The notes beneath the pieces are model-generated. The model was given only the letters and a program-made list of their open reading frames with translations, was not told where the DNA came from and did not search any database. A stretch of DNA of 64,000 bases from positions 1-64,000 of the forward strand of contig JBNJFP010000015.1 in the NCBI GenBank assembly GCA_051746985.1, written 5' to 3'. This DNA is from Fodinibius sp051746985. GTDB taxonomy: Bacteria > Bacteroidota > Rhodothermia > Balneolales > Balneolaceae. Positions 17,074 to 26,693 of this stretch are shown piece after piece; positions within the stretch are counted from its first letter, which is position 1; each line of letters starts with the position of its first letter. Position numbers and translations under genes: made by a program.

Positions 17074-18879
17074 TTATTTTTCTGATTCCTGTTCTTGTGC
17101 TGCTTTCTCGGCATACGTTTTAAGCTCAATATGCAAATCGTCAAGCTGTTCCTGATCCACAAAATCAGGACTATTATCCATCAGGCTCTGTGCTTTCTGA
17201 TTCTTTGGGAAAGCAATAACATCACGAAGGCTCGTGCCGGCCGTCAGTATCATCACAATCCGATCTACCCCGAGAGCAATGCCACCATGAGGCGGGGCAC
17301 CATACTTAAACGCATCCAGTAAAAAGCCAAAGCGTTTCTGTGCTTCTTTTTCATCAATACCCAATAACTCAAACATGCGGGTTTGCAGTTCCCGATCGTG
17401 GATACGAATGGAACCGCCTCCAATTTCATAACCATTTAATACCAAATCGTACGCCCGTGATCGGACCTCACTGGGATCATCATCAAGCTTATCTAAATCC
17501 TCAGTTCTGGGTGCTGTAAAAGGATGGTGCAAAGCATGATAGCGATGATCTTCCTTGCTGTATTCTACAAGTGGAAAATCGGTAACCCACAAAAAGTTGT
17601 AGGCCGCTTCATCTATCAGATTATGTTCTTCGCCCATCATCAACCTAAGCTGACCCATTTGCTTATATACGTCGGGCGAAGCACCTGCCAAAATAAGCAC
17701 GAGATCTCCCATTTCGGCATCAGCTCGCTCAACCATAGCCTCAACGGTTTCATCCTTTAAAAACTTACCAACGCTGCATTTCACCCCATCATCCTCGTTT
17801 AGCTTGATATAGATGAGACCCGCCGCCCCTGTTTCCTGCTGCACGCGTTCAGTCAAGCGATCGATGGCGCCACGCCCCATATCACCCTGCCCCGGAACGG
17901 TAATACCAAGTACGGCACCTCCTTTATCCACCGTACTGGCAAAAATATTAAACTCCGAGCTGGCAACCAGATCAGAAAAGTCAGCAAACTCAAGCCCAAA
18001 TCGAGTATCCGGCTTATCAGTACCGTAAGTTTTGATAGCCTCATCATATGTCATCCGCTTAAACGAGGTTTCGATTTCTTCTCCTACTGTGTCATTCATG
18101 ATCTTCTTCATGAGTCCCTCAGTCATTTCAATGACGTCCTCTTCATCCACAAATGACATCTCCACATCAATCTGAGTAAACTCCGGCTGACGGTCGGCCC
18201 TCAGGTCTTCGTCCCTAAAGCATTTTACAATCTGGAAATAACGATCAAAACCGGAAACCATCAGCAACTGCTTATAGGTCTGGGGACTTTGGGGAAGTGC
18301 AAAAAACTTACCCGGATTTACCCGGCTCGGCACCAGGTAGTCGCGTGCCCCTTCGGGCGTACTTTTCATTAGTACCGGCGTTTCGACTTCCAGAAAATCA
18401 TTGTCGTAAAAAAATGAGCGCGTTGACTGATAGAAATCCGACCGCATCATCATATTTTGCTGAATTTCGGGGCGCCGCAGATCTAAATACCGATACTTCA
18501 GGCGAAGCTCCTCACTCGTTTTAATACCGTCTTTTATCTCAAACGGAGTTGTTTCGGCCTTAGAATAGATTTCCAGATCGGTTACCCGGACCTCAACTTT
18601 ACCCGTCGGCAATTCCGGATTAATATTTTCATCACCTCTTTTTTCAACAATCCCTTTTATACCGATCACATATTCGGTTCGCAGCTCTTCGGCTTTTTCG
18701 TGAAGTTTTTCATCCGTCTCATAAAACACAATTTGTGTAATTCCATATCGGTCGCGGAGATCAATAAAGATGACCCCTCCCAAATCGCGTCGGGTAGATA
18801 CCCAACCATTGAGGGTAACTTCCTGATCGGTATTTTCAAGTGTCAGTTCAGAACAGTGATGCGTTCGTTTCCTCGTCAT
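17074..18879 (-). CDS. aspS: Aspartyl-tRNA synthetase
   Basis: 601 residues, normal for a bacterial enzyme. Charges tRNA-Asp (and possibly tRNA-Asn). The N-terminal OB-fold anticodon-binding domain (VTLNGWVSTRRDLGG) is followed by the class II catalytic core, with FALPQSPQTYKQLLM, the arginine-bearing FRDEDLRADRQPEFTQ and ALGVDRIVMILTG-like motif 3, plus the bacterial insertion domain around residues 290-420. DUF429 follows in the same transcription unit. Confidence 0.97.
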   Translation of the reverse strand: MTRKRTHHCSELTLENTDQEVTLNGWVSTRRDLGGVIFIDLRDRYGITQIVFYETDEKLHEKAEELRTEYVIGIKGIVEKRGDENINPELPTGKVEVRVTDLEIYSKAETTPFEIKDGIKTSEELRLKYRYLDLRRPEIQQNMMMRSDFYQSTRSFFYDNDFLEVETPVLMKSTPEGARDYLVPSRVNPGKFFALPQSPQTYKQLLMVSGFDRYFQIVKCFRDEDLRADRQPEFTQIDVEMSFVDEEDVIEMTEGLMKKIMNDTVGEEIETSFKRMTYDEAIKTYGTDKPDTRFGLEFADFSDLVASSEFNIFASTVDKGGAVLGITVPGQGDMGRGAIDRLTERVQQETGAAGLIYIKLNEDDGVKCSVGKFLKDETVEAMVERADAEMGDLVLILAGASPDVYKQMGQLRLMMGEEHNLIDEAAYNFLWVTDFPLVEYSKEDHRYHALHHPFTAPRTEDLDKLDDDPSEVRSRAYDLVLNGYEIGGGSIRIHDRELQTRMFELLGIDEKEAQKRFGFLLDAFKYGAPPHGGIALGVDRIVMILTAGTSLRDVIAFPKNQKAQSLMDNSPDFVDQEQLDDLHIELKTYAEKAAQEQESEK

Positions 18880-19094
18880 ACAATTTACAACTATCTAATA
18901 TTTTGAATCCATTTTCAGAAGCTATGAAAATAAGTAATATGTGAACCAATCGCTTACCGTTATTTTGATGGAAAAACATCACCATTTTTAGCACAATTTT
19001 TCTGTTTCTGAATTTTACCATCTTTAGTTACCTTGCAATTAAATAAAGAAATCATAATGCTGCGTTTGTTCGGTACAGTAGAAAAGGCTAACCC

Positions 19095-19745
19095 ATGGCT
19101 GCTATCTCTGTTCTCATAGCTGATGACCACGAAATCGTAAGATTTGGTATTAGTACGTTTTTATCTTCATCAGACGATATAGAAATTGTTGGTGAGGCTT
19201 CTTCTGGGGAGGAGTGTATAGCATTATTTAAAAAAACACATCCCGACATCTGCATTCTGGATATCGACATGCCAGATAAGGATGGGATCGAAACAACAGA
19301 AGCCATCCGAAAGCTTAATACAGGGACAAAAATCCTGATTCTTTCAATGTACATTAACAAAGAAATTCTGCGCAATGCACTTCAAGCTGATATTAATGGT
19401 TACCTTCTTAAAAACACCGAAAAAGCTGACATACTACATGGCATTCGGGCTATTATGAAAGGACAACAGGTTTTTAGTGATCCCATATCGAACCTGATGA
19501 AAAAATCTTTTCTAAATAGTAAAAATGATCTATCGATTAATGATCACTCCATAACCGATCGGGAACAAGAAATTTTACAACTCATTGTGGATGGACTTAC
19601 CAGTAAAGAAATTGCTGAAAAGCTTTATATAAGCCCCCGAACGGTTGACACCCACCGCGCTAACCTTATGGAAAAGCTGGACCTAAGCAACATTGCGGAA
19701 TTGGTTCGTTATGCAATTCAAAACAAAATGGTTAGCATAGAATAA
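19095..19745 (+). CDS. NarL/FixJ-type response regulator
   Basis: 216 residues. The receiver domain holds the acidic pair Asp10-Asp11, the phospho-acceptor Asp56 (CILDIDMP), a Ser in ILILSMY and the Lys in GYLLKN. The C-terminal LuxR-type helix-turn-helix is clear: TDREQEILQLIVDGLTSKEI then SPRTVDTHRANLMEKL. It acts as a phosphorylation-controlled DNA-binding regulator. No histidine kinase is nearby, so the partner is unknown. A 20-codon frame at 19057-19119 overlaps the start in another frame but has no support. Confidence 0.9.
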   Translation: MAAISVLIADDHEIVRFGISTFLSSSDDIEIVGEASSGEECIALFKKTHPDICILDIDMPDKDGIETTEAIRKLNTGTKILILSMYINKEILRNALQADINGYLLKNTEKADILHGIRAIMKGQQVFSDPISNLMKKSFLNSKNDLSINDHSITDREQEILQLIVDGLTSKEIAEKLYISPRTVDTHRANLMEKLDLSNIAELVRYAIQNKMVSIE

Positions 19746-19860
19746 TTGCTCATACGTAATTTTACGTATTTAAAATACCAACTTATAGCTATTGATGCTG
19801 GTGGATCCGTGAATTAACTTGTAAATGCAAATGGGGTAATAGCCGTCTGTAGATGATATT

Positions 19861-19896
19861 TAGCAGTTATCTGTGACAGGATAACTGCTAATTTTT
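19861..19896 (+). terminator. Intrinsic terminator after the response regulator
   Basis: TAGCAGTTATC (19861-19871) pairs perfectly with GATAACTGCTA (19880-19890) and is followed by ATTTTTT. It lies about 115 bases past the response-regulator stop. Confidence 0.82.
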
Positions 19897-19997
19897 TGCC
19901 TTCCTGTTTTTCCATCAGTACCCTTCGTAACATCTCCCAAATCTGTTCGTAGTCCATTTTCCATGTAATTCATAAAAACTGAATGTAACTATTGACT

Positions 19998-20645
19998 ATG
20001 AACACGACGATCTCAAAAAGCATCACCCTCACCTCTTTTGCATCTTTCCTTTTCCTAATTTTTGGTGGTCTTAACACAATAAGCGCTCAATACGGATTGG
20101 CTAACGTCGAAAATGATACTTTAACAAAATCAGTGCTCATTCATCCTGTTATAGAAACTGGTAAGAATGAGGGCATTTATTCTAGTGAACACACTCATAA
20201 ATCAAAACTCCGTTTGGGTGACCAACTTGCTCGGGACTTTACGCTCTCTGTAATGCAAGATGATGGAATGTCTAAGCGCTACAAAAATGAGGGTAAAGAA
20301 AATGAAGACTGGTATGGTTGGCGAGAAGATGTGTTAGCTCCTTTTGATGGTACAGTAACTCGGGTGCAACATCCCGACACCATAAATACCCCGGGAACCA
20401 TGAATCGGGAAGCAGATCCAGGTCTGATCTTTTTTCAGAATGATAATGGTGTTACTGTTATATATGCCCATGCAAGAGAAATTGAGGTAGAGAAAGGCCA
20501 ACAAGTTAAAGTTGGTGAAGTCGTTGCTAAAGTGGGAAACAATGGAAATTCACGACTACCCCATATTCATGTCGGTGCCTGGAAAGATGACACACCCTTA
20601 CAGATTCAACTGGATTTATATGCCGAACAACGATATAAAAAGTAA
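19998..20645 (+). CDS. M23-like metallopeptidase, secreted
   Basis: 215 residues from the ATG at 19998 (an in-frame TTG at 19992 is less likely). The signal peptide ends near NTISAQ. The M23 fold is visible in the second half: APFDGTV, the His of VIYAHA and the HxH of LPHIHVGAW. The first zinc-ligand motif HxxxD is incomplete: the Asp of WREDVLAP is kept but the residue four before it is Gly, not His. The protein may be an inactive or altered LytM-type domain. Active members cut peptidoglycan cross-links. It is flanked by terminators and stands alone. Confidence 0.7.
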   Translation: MNTTISKSITLTSFASFLFLIFGGLNTISAQYGLANVENDTLTKSVLIHPVIETGKNEGIYSSEHTHKSKLRLGDQLARDFTLSVMQDDGMSKRYKNEGKENEDWYGWREDVLAPFDGTVTRVQHPDTINTPGTMNREADPGLIFFQNDNGVTVIYAHAREIEVEKGQQVKVGEVVAKVGNNGNSRLPHIHVGAWKDDTPLQIQLDLYAEQRYKK

Positions 20646-20680
20646 CCTCGGTTAACACCCATCCCTTGTCTAAATACAAA

Positions 20681-20705
20681 AACCCGAAGCACAAAACTTC
20701 GGGTT
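20681..20705. terminator. Bidirectional terminator between M23 gene and tRNA-Met
   Basis: AACCCGAAG (20681-20689) pairs perfectly with CTTCGGGTT (20697-20705). The minus-strand side runs into TTTTTG, so it ends the tRNA-Met transcript and probably also the converging M23 gene. Confidence 0.85.
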
Positions 20706-20719
20706 CTTATCTATTGCTG

Positions 20720-20793
20720 TACCGTGGGGCGGATTCGAACCGCCGACCTCCGGGTTATGAATCCGACGCTCTCACCAACTGAGCTACCACGGC
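20720..20793 (-). tRNA. tRNA-Met (CAU)
   Basis: A 74-nt cloverleaf on the minus strand. The acceptor GCCGUGG pairs with CCACGGU (one G-U), the D arm is GCUC/GAGC, the anticodon loop is UUCAUAA with anticodon CAU, and the T arm is GGCGG-UUCGAAU-CCGCC. CCA is not encoded. The acceptor does not show the mismatch typical of initiators, so it is elongator Met or, less likely, the lysidine-modified Ile2 tRNA. Confidence 0.93.
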
Positions 20794-20965
20794 ATTTGTG
20801 ACTGAATCAAGAGTTGCCAAATATAAATGAAATCTGATAAAATATTAAGTGCTTTTTGAATAAAAAATTGTACAGGCATACAACTTTTTTTGAGGCTCAT
20901 CCAAATCGCCTTATTTTCAGCTATACAATTCAAATATATTCTAAGACTGAACCTCATTATTTCTC

Positions 20966-22432
20966 ATGGCAAAGAAAATCACCGAACGAACTGAAGATTT
21001 TTCGCAATGGTATCAAGATGTAATTCGTGAAGGCAAACTGGCCGACCACTCTCCTGTGCGCGGCTGTATGGTTATTCGTCCCAACGGATACGCTCTTTGG
21101 GAAAACATGCAAGATTCGCTGGACCAAATGTTCAAAGACACCGGTCATGAGAATGCCTATTTTCCGCTATTTATCCCTAAATCATTTTTATCCAAAGAAG
21201 CCCAACATGTCGAAGGATTTGCCAAAGAATGTGCCGTTGTAACACACAGCCGCCTGCAAAGTTCCGAAGACGGTGTTGAAGTTGATCCTGAATCGCGCCT
21301 GGAGGAAGAACTTATCGTTCGACCTACTTCCGAAACAATTATCTGGGATTCGTACCGAAACTGGATTCAATCCTATCGCGACCTCCCCATCCTTATAAAT
21401 CAATGGGCGAATGTCGTTCGCTGGGAAATGCGCACACGCCTGTTCCTCCGCACCATGGAATTTCTCTGGCAAGAAGGGCACACCGCTCACGCCACCAAAG
21501 AAGAGGCCATAGAAGAAACCAAGCAAATGCTCGAAGTGTACCGCACATTCGCCGAAGAATATATGGCCATGCCTGTTACTACGGGCGTTAAAACGGAATC
21601 AGAACGATTTGCCGGAGCTGTTGACACCTATTGCATTGAAACATTGCTACAGGATAACAAAGCTCTACAAGCGGGTACTTCGCACTTTTTGGGACAAAAT
21701 TTTGCCAAAGCTTTTGATGTAAAGTTCCAAAGTTCGGAAGGACAGCACGAATACGTTTGGGCCACCAGCTGGGGGGTTTCTACCCGTTTAATTGGTGGAC
21801 TTATCATGACCCACTCCGATGACCAGGGCCTGGTAATACCTCCCAAATTGGCCCCTAACCAGGTAGTCATTGTTCCTATCTGGAAAAGTGATGAACAGCA
21901 GCAACAAGTGCTCGATTACTGCCAAGAAATCATTGATGAGCTCAAAGCACTAAACATACGCGTAAAGCTGGATGACCGCGAAAATATGAGTCCCGGCTGG
22001 AAGTTTAATGAACATGAAGCGGCCGGTATTCCCCTGCGGCTTACCATTGGTCCCCGCGATCTTGAAAACAACAACGTGGAGTTGGCCCGACGAGATACGT
22101 TGGACAAGAATATCGTAAGTCGCGAGGGCATCGCCCAGCGAGTAGATGATCTGCTGGATACCATTCAGGACGAGCTGTTTAAAACGGCCCAAAATCGCAT
22201 CAAAAATAACACCCACACGGTTGACTCTTACGATGCGTTCAAAGACGTAATCGAAAATAAAGGAGGATTCGTTTACGCACACTGGGACGGCACGGCCAAA
22301 ACGGAGGAAAAAATAAAAGAAGAAACGAAAGCCACCATCCGATGCATTCCGCTTGAAGATGGCGAACAAGGCAAATGTATGGTTACCGGAAAACCATCCA
22401 CACAAAAAGTGCTATTTGCCCGAGCCTATTAA
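20966..22432 (+). CDS. proS: Prolyl-tRNA synthetase, eukaryote/archaea-like short type
   Basis: 488 residues. Charges tRNA-Pro. The N-terminus (TERTEDFSQWYQDVIREGKL) and the short length, without the bacterial editing insertion, mark the ProS type 3 form shared with archaea and eukaryotes. Class II motifs are present: RPTSETIIWDSYRNWIQSYR, motif 2 around WEMRTRLFLRTMEFLWQEGH, then a C-terminal anticodon-binding domain. The gene for a PAP2-like protein follows after 12 bases and starts a run of tightly packed genes. Confidence 0.95.
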   Translation: MAKKITERTEDFSQWYQDVIREGKLADHSPVRGCMVIRPNGYALWENMQDSLDQMFKDTGHENAYFPLFIPKSFLSKEAQHVEGFAKECAVVTHSRLQSSEDGVEVDPESRLEEELIVRPTSETIIWDSYRNWIQSYRDLPILINQWANVVRWEMRTRLFLRTMEFLWQEGHTAHATKEEAIEETKQMLEVYRTFAEEYMAMPVTTGVKTESERFAGAVDTYCIETLLQDNKALQAGTSHFLGQNFAKAFDVKFQSSEGQHEYVWATSWGVSTRLIGGLIMTHSDDQGLVIPPKLAPNQVVIVPIWKSDEQQQQVLDYCQEIIDELKALNIRVKLDDRENMSPGWKFNEHEAAGIPLRLTIGPRDLENNNVELARRDTLDKNIVSREGIAQRVDDLLDTIQDELFKTAQNRIKNNTHTVDSYDAFKDVIENKGGFVYAHWDGTAKTEEKIKEETKATIRCIPLEDGEQGKCMVTGKPSTQKVLFARAY

Positions 22433-22444
22433 AAAAATGTACCT

Positions 22445-23122
22445 ATGGAGCAATCTCCCGTAGATAATACGCTAAATATCGTTGATCGATTTGCCGAGGA
22501 AGGATTTGCACGTCTAATCTCTGACCTCGGCAATCCATTACTAATGCCACCAGCACTCCTCCTTATCTCTGCTCTTCTTTTAGGCCAATCACTCCTAAAT
22601 ACCACCTTGATAACGATCGTGGCCGTTTGTTGCTACAGCATTGCCCCCTTTCTTTTAACGGTGTATTTATTCCGCCGCGGCATTATCCATTCTATGGATT
22701 TACCCATACGTAAGACGCGATCGGTGCTCTACGCTTTCTCCATTGTTAGTGCTGCCATTGCCACTATGGTAATAAGTCAATTCATTGTTGGATCGCACCC
22801 CTTCCTTTTTATATTATCGCTGATCATCTTAGCTAATCTGGGCATCTCATTTTTACTTAACCTCAGATGGAAAGTGAGTGTGCACTCGGCTTCGGTTGCC
22901 GTCGCCGGTACCATTTATGGGCTTATGTTCATTTGGGGGATTTCGGAGTATCAGGCCATCACATTAATTTTAACCTTAATCCACCTTTTACTACTTTTAC
23001 CACTAATGATGTGGGCTCGTTATCACCTCAGCGTTCACTCATTAACAGAATTGTTCGGTGGAGCCACAGCTGGAATTCTGCTGACAATCATTGAGCTAAT
23101 CATATTAACAAACATATGGTAA
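22445..23122 (+). CDS. PAP2-like integral membrane protein
   Basis: 225 residues with about six transmembrane helices. The pattern of conserved residues follows the PAP2 phosphatase family in weakened form: PIRKTRS, then KVSVHSAS for the PSGH element, then ARYHLSVHSLTE for the last His motif. PAP2 enzymes dephosphorylate lipid phosphates such as undecaprenyl or phosphatidyl phosphates. Its end overlaps the NnrDE start by seven bases, so they are translationally linked. Catalytic ability is uncertain because the motifs are partial. Confidence 0.6.
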   Translation: MEQSPVDNTLNIVDRFAEEGFARLISDLGNPLLMPPALLLISALLLGQSLLNTTLITIVAVCCYSIAPFLLTVYLFRRGIIHSMDLPIRKTRSVLYAFSIVSAAIATMVISQFIVGSHPFLFILSLIILANLGISFLLNLRWKVSVHSASVAVAGTIYGLMFIWGISEYQAITLILTLIHLLLLLPLMMWARYHLSVHSLTELFGGATAGILLTIIELIILTNIW

Positions 23123-24630
23123 CAGAGACCCTTGAACCGCCCTACTCTCATTATTTATTTGATGCGGAATTAAGCCAGGAAATTGACCGGCGCACTATTC
23201 AGGAAATGGGCATCGACGGCTTTACCCTGATGGAAATTGCCGGTTCTTCTGCAGCCAAGATCCTCTTGGAAAATCATACACTTAACCATGGAGTTTACCT
23301 GTGTGGTAAAGGAAATAATGGCGGAGATGCGCTTGTTGTTGCCCGTTATTTAGTACAACACGACGTTAAAACGACCATCGTTTTTTTAAACGGATCAGAT
23401 GACCTCTCTCCGAATGCAAAAAAGAACTTAACCCTTCTGCAAGATTTTGACTCCGCAGATAAGGTAACCATTTTCGAAAGCTGGCAGCAATTCAATCCCC
23501 CAGAAACATTCGATTTTATTGTTGATGGCATGCTCGGAACAGGATTAACGAGCGATGTCCGTGGTGATTACAACAAGGCCATAAATTGGGCAAATCGTCA
23601 GCCCCAACCTGTTTTTTCGATGGATATCCCCACAGGCTTACACGCCGATTCGGGACAAACCATGGGAACTTCAATAGAAGCTACAGCTACCTACACTTTT
23701 GGAGGACGAAAACTGGGATTATATCTTGAAGACGGCCCTCGTAAAGCAGGGACTATCTATTATTGTGAGCTTCCTTTTCCCAATACATACAAAGAAAACT
23801 GCCATACCTTTCTACTTGATGAGAACTGGATTTCACTGACGTCCCCAAAACCCAAAAAACATAAATATGCCTCTGGTGTGCTTTATATTATTGCCGGATC
23901 GGAAGGACTAACCGGAGCAGCTATTATGGCAGCCAAAAGCGCCTGGGCAGAAGGATTGGGCGCTGTTATTTTAATTTGTCCGCGCGGTACCCTGCCAATA
24001 TATGAACAAACCCTCCCATCGATCATAAAACAACCCGTAGGAAATCGTGACGATTACTTTTTTAAAAAAAGTCATTCTGCTAAAGCTATTGATATCCTAT
24101 CTCAAAAAAACGGAATATTGCTTTTAGGCCCCGGTATAGGCCGAGAAACATCTACCGTTGAATTTGTCAAAAAGGTATTAACTGATACTAATTACCCAAC
24201 TGTTATTGATGCCGATGGGCTGTGGTGTCTGGCGCAACTTAAAAAATATCCACAAAATAACAGATCGTGGATTTTAACCCCCCATCCCGGTGAGCTGGCC
24301 ACCTTAACCGGTACCGATGGGGCGAAAGCAGGCAACCGGTTAAAAATAGTTCAAGAATACGCACAAAAAAATGACGTTACAGTACTGTCGAAAGGAATGC
24401 CGGGCATTGTGGGAACACCTGACGGCAGATGCTATCTAACAAACTACGACACCAACTATTTTGCCCGCGCCGGCAGCGGCGATGTATTGGCTGGCAAAGT
24501 AAGTGCTTATTTAGCTCTGACAAATAATCCCCATAAAAGTTGTTGCATGGGCTTATTAAATGGCAAAAAAAAGCTGGATGTTTTTTTACAAAATTCAACT
24601 ACATTGCCTGAACCAAAAGATTTTATATGA
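23116..24630 (+). CDS. nnr: Bifunctional NAD(P)H-hydrate epimerase/dehydratase
   Basis: 504 residues. It repairs damaged NAD(P)H hydrates. The N-terminal YjeF epimerase domain shows YLCGKGNNGGDALVVARYL. The C-terminal ribokinase-like dehydratase domain shows GPGIGRE, VIDADGLW, LTPHPGELATLTG and the catalytic AGSGDVLAG. After that the C-terminus is shorter and less conserved than usual and lacks the common HG-AGD segment. It overlaps the PAP2-like gene by seven bases and the VanZ gene by four (ATGA), so the three form one operon. Confidence 0.92.
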   Translation: MVTETLEPPYSHYLFDAELSQEIDRRTIQEMGIDGFTLMEIAGSSAAKILLENHTLNHGVYLCGKGNNGGDALVVARYLVQHDVKTTIVFLNGSDDLSPNAKKNLTLLQDFDSADKVTIFESWQQFNPPETFDFIVDGMLGTGLTSDVRGDYNKAINWANRQPQPVFSMDIPTGLHADSGQTMGTSIEATATYTFGGRKLGLYLEDGPRKAGTIYYCELPFPNTYKENCHTFLLDENWISLTSPKPKKHKYASGVLYIIAGSEGLTGAAIMAAKSAWAEGLGAVILICPRGTLPIYEQTLPSIIKQPVGNRDDYFFKKSHSAKAIDILSQKNGILLLGPGIGRETSTVEFVKKVLTDTNYPTVIDADGLWCLAQLKKYPQNNRSWILTPHPGELATLTGTDGAKAGNRLKIVQEYAQKNDVTVLSKGMPGIVGTPDGRCYLTNYDTNYFARAGSGDVLAGKVSAYLALTNNPHKSCCMGLLNGKKKLDVFLQNSTTLPEPKDFI

Positions 24631-25052
24631 AACTTACAGACGCGATTTACAACTTCTTATCACGGCACAGCTATTTACTGCCTATCGGGGTAGCTGGCTT
24701 AACAATTGGCATGCTGTTGCTTACTCTCTTACCCTCTGAAACTTTGGGCGACAATAAATTATGGAGCTACGACAAACTTGGCCACGCGGTACTTTTTGGC
24801 AGCTGGTCGCTGGCATTGGGATTATATTATCAAATTCACAAAGCGAAACCCTTAAAACCGTGGATTGTCTTTACCAGTGGTGCGTTGTTTGGGCTACTAA
24901 TTGAGATCCTTCAATATGCTTTGCCTGTAAACCGTCAAGGCGACCCTGCAGATTTTCTTTTTGATGTCATTGGCTGCCTGATTGCTGTTTTCATATTAAA
25001 GGTCATAATTCCAGAAAAAGCTCAACAATCAACCCAGGCTCAAACAACTTAA
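24627..25052 (+). CDS. VanZ family membrane protein
   Basis: 141 residues with four predicted transmembrane helices. The features are those of VanZ-like proteins: a first helix, then DKLGHAVLFGSWSLALGLYY, an acidic residue in the third helix near GLLIEILQYALP, and RQGDPADFLFDVIGC. VanZ relatives affect glycopeptide resistance in some bacteria, but most have unknown roles. The start overlaps the nnr stop as ATGA, indicating translational coupling. Confidence 0.85.
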   Translation: MKLTDAIYNFLSRHSYLLPIGVAGLTIGMLLLTLLPSETLGDNKLWSYDKLGHAVLFGSWSLALGLYYQIHKAKPLKPWIVFTSGALFGLLIEILQYALPVNRQGDPADFLFDVIGCLIAVFILKVIIPEKAQQSTQAQTT

Positions 25053-25205
25053 ATGCTCCCAAATGACCTGATTTTAGGCCCTCAAAAAAACATAAAATAA
25101 AAATTCACTTTTCGTGTTATTAAAAGTGGAGATTAAGCAGAATAATTTGTTTACTTACAAAACCTAATAAGATTTATTTCAATTTAACGCTGAAGTGATA
25201 GCATT

Positions 25206-25859
25206 ATGAGTTCGAATAAAAGAAAAAAGCCAAAGGCTGATTTAAGGAATTACTATACTGTTTTCCTGCAATTGGGTATGGTTGCTGTTCTATTGCTCTT
25301 CATCGTTGCGATGAAAGTAGAATTTATATCACAGCAAGAAGATGTTGACCTTACCCAAGAGCAGGAAGTGGTAGAAATGGAGGAGATTGAACAAACTCAA
25401 CAGGAAGAAAAACCACCACCCCCTCCCCGTCCCCAGGTACCGGTTGAAGTACCAAATGATGAAATCATAGAGGATGAAGACATCAATATTGATGCAGATA
25501 TTAATATGGATGATCCTCTGCCCGAACCTGAGGAACCTGAAGAAGAGGAAGAAGAAGATTTCTTTGTTGCTGTTGAAGACATGCCGGAACTTAAAGGTGG
25601 ACTGGCTGCCCTACAGCAAAAGATCAACTATCCCGATATGGCCCGTAAGGCTGGTATAGAAGGTCGAGTTATTATTCAGTTCATTGTTAATGAACAAGGA
25701 GAAGTTGAAGACCCCAAAGTAGTACGTGGTATTGGTGGCGGCTGTGACGAAGAAGCTTTACGAGTTGTTAAAGAAGCTGAATTTGAACCCGGACAGCAGC
25801 GCGGTAAGCCTGTACGAGTTCAGTATAGTTTGCCGATTACCTTCCAGCTTCAAAACTAA
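25206..25859 (+). CDS. tonB: TonB family energy transducer
   Basis: 217 residues. One N-terminal transmembrane helix (about 19-39), an acidic and proline-rich periplasmic linker (about 50-120, with KPPPPPRPQVPVEVP), and a C-terminal TonB domain with INYPDMARKAGIEGRVIIQF and PVRVQYSLPITF. TonB passes energy from ExbB-ExbD in the inner membrane to outer-membrane receptors. No exbB or exbD is adjacent. The linker is unusually acidic compared with the Lys-Pro linker of enterobacterial TonB. A strong terminator follows. Confidence 0.93.
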   Translation: MSSNKRKKPKADLRNYYTVFLQLGMVAVLLLFIVAMKVEFISQQEDVDLTQEQEVVEMEEIEQTQQEEKPPPPPRPQVPVEVPNDEIIEDEDINIDADINMDDPLPEPEEPEEEEEEDFFVAVEDMPELKGGLAALQQKINYPDMARKAGIEGRVIIQFIVNEQGEVEDPKVVRGIGGGCDEEALRVVKEAEFEPGQQRGKPVRVQYSLPITFQLQN

Positions 25860-25877
25860 TTCTTACACGATTTATAG

Positions 25878-25908
25878 AAAAAGGCCTGCTGATTCAGCAG
25901 GCCTTTTT
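25878..25908. terminator. Bidirectional terminator between tonB and NUDIX genes
   Basis: AAAAAGGCCTGC (25878-25889) pairs with GCAGGCCTTTTT (25897-25908) around a seven-base loop, with T-rich sequence on either side. It serves tonB on the plus strand and the converging NUDIX gene. Confidence 0.92.
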
Positions 25909-25925
25909 TATTTTCAACAAATTAA

Positions 25926-26372
25926 TTAACAACTGGTACTTTTATAGGTCTGTTCAAAAGCAAATAAAACCTTTTTCAAACTATCATATCCTACCAGCTT
26001 TTGAGCCTCACTCAAAGAGAACCAAGAAACTTTTTCAATTCCTTCCTCTTCTTGTGGTTTAAAATCAACCTCTATACCCGCGGGCAATTGCATCCCAAAC
26101 CAATGTGTGGTTTTACCATAATGAATGCCTGACTGTTCGTACTCATGGTATGTATCGGGTAATTCAAAAATTATCTGCGGCATTACAGAGATACCAACCT
26201 CTTCAACAACTTCGCGGACCGCACACTCTTTAATTGATTCCCCTTTCTCCAGTTTACCTTTGGGTAAATCCCAAACACCGCGTCGAAATATGAGCAAAAC
26301 GGAGAGGTGTTGCCGACAATCATCTTTTTTAAAAACCACACCCCCCGCTGCTGTTATAGGTTCTAACGACAT
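25926..26372 (-). CDS. NUDIX hydrolase
   Basis: 148 residues. The Nudix box is complete: GKLEKGESIKECAVREVVEE followed by VGI. These enzymes hydrolyse nucleoside diphosphates linked to another moiety; the substrate cannot be told from sequence. The ATG directly follows the stop of the DUF1844 gene, so the two are one transcription unit. Confidence 0.9.
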   Translation of the reverse strand: MSLEPITAAGGVVFKKDDCRQHLSVLLIFRRGVWDLPKGKLEKGESIKECAVREVVEEVGISVMPQIIFELPDTYHEYEQSGIHYGKTTHWFGMQLPAGIEVDFKPQEEEGIEKVSWFSLSEAQKLVGYDSLKKVLFAFEQTYKSTSC

Positions 26373-26693
26373 TTATTCGTTCTCTGCAGATTCATCACCA
26401 TCACTTTTTTCTTTCTCATCAGCATAGTTAACCCGCAGGTTATTCAGGGTTTCTGTCAAATAGCTTTTTAGCTGTTCAGGCAGATTTCCCTCGGTAAATT
26501 CTTCAAGCATCAACAAGGTATCTATAGCAAACTTCGCAGATTTCAGGTCGCGCTCTGTACTTCCCGTTTGTGGATTTTCAACCTTGCCCATTCCCATCAT
26601 AGCAATTTGTTGATGCTGTTGCACAAGCATCATAAACAGTAACTGTTGCTGCTCATCTTCGGATAAATTATCTCCGTTGTAGTTCTTTTTCAT
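26373..26693 (-). CDS. DUF1844 domain protein
   Basis: 106 residues, cytoplasmic and acidic at the C-terminus. The central part (QQLLFMMLVQQHQQIAMMGMG through RDLKSAKFAIDTLLML) matches DUF1844, a short conserved domain of unknown role. It is the first gene of a two-gene unit with the NUDIX hydrolase; stop and next start are adjacent. Confidence 0.8.
   Translation of the reverse strand: MKKNYNGDNLSEDEQQQLLFMMLVQQHQQIAMMGMGKVENPQTGSTERDLKSAKFAIDTLLMLEEFTEGNLPEQLKSYLTETLNNLRVNYADEKEKSDGDESAENE

Noticed and set aside
19057..19119. 20-codon upstream frame overlapping the response regulator start
   Set aside because: There is no ribosome-binding site, no leader-peptide feature such as repeated regulatory codons, and no attenuator hairpin.
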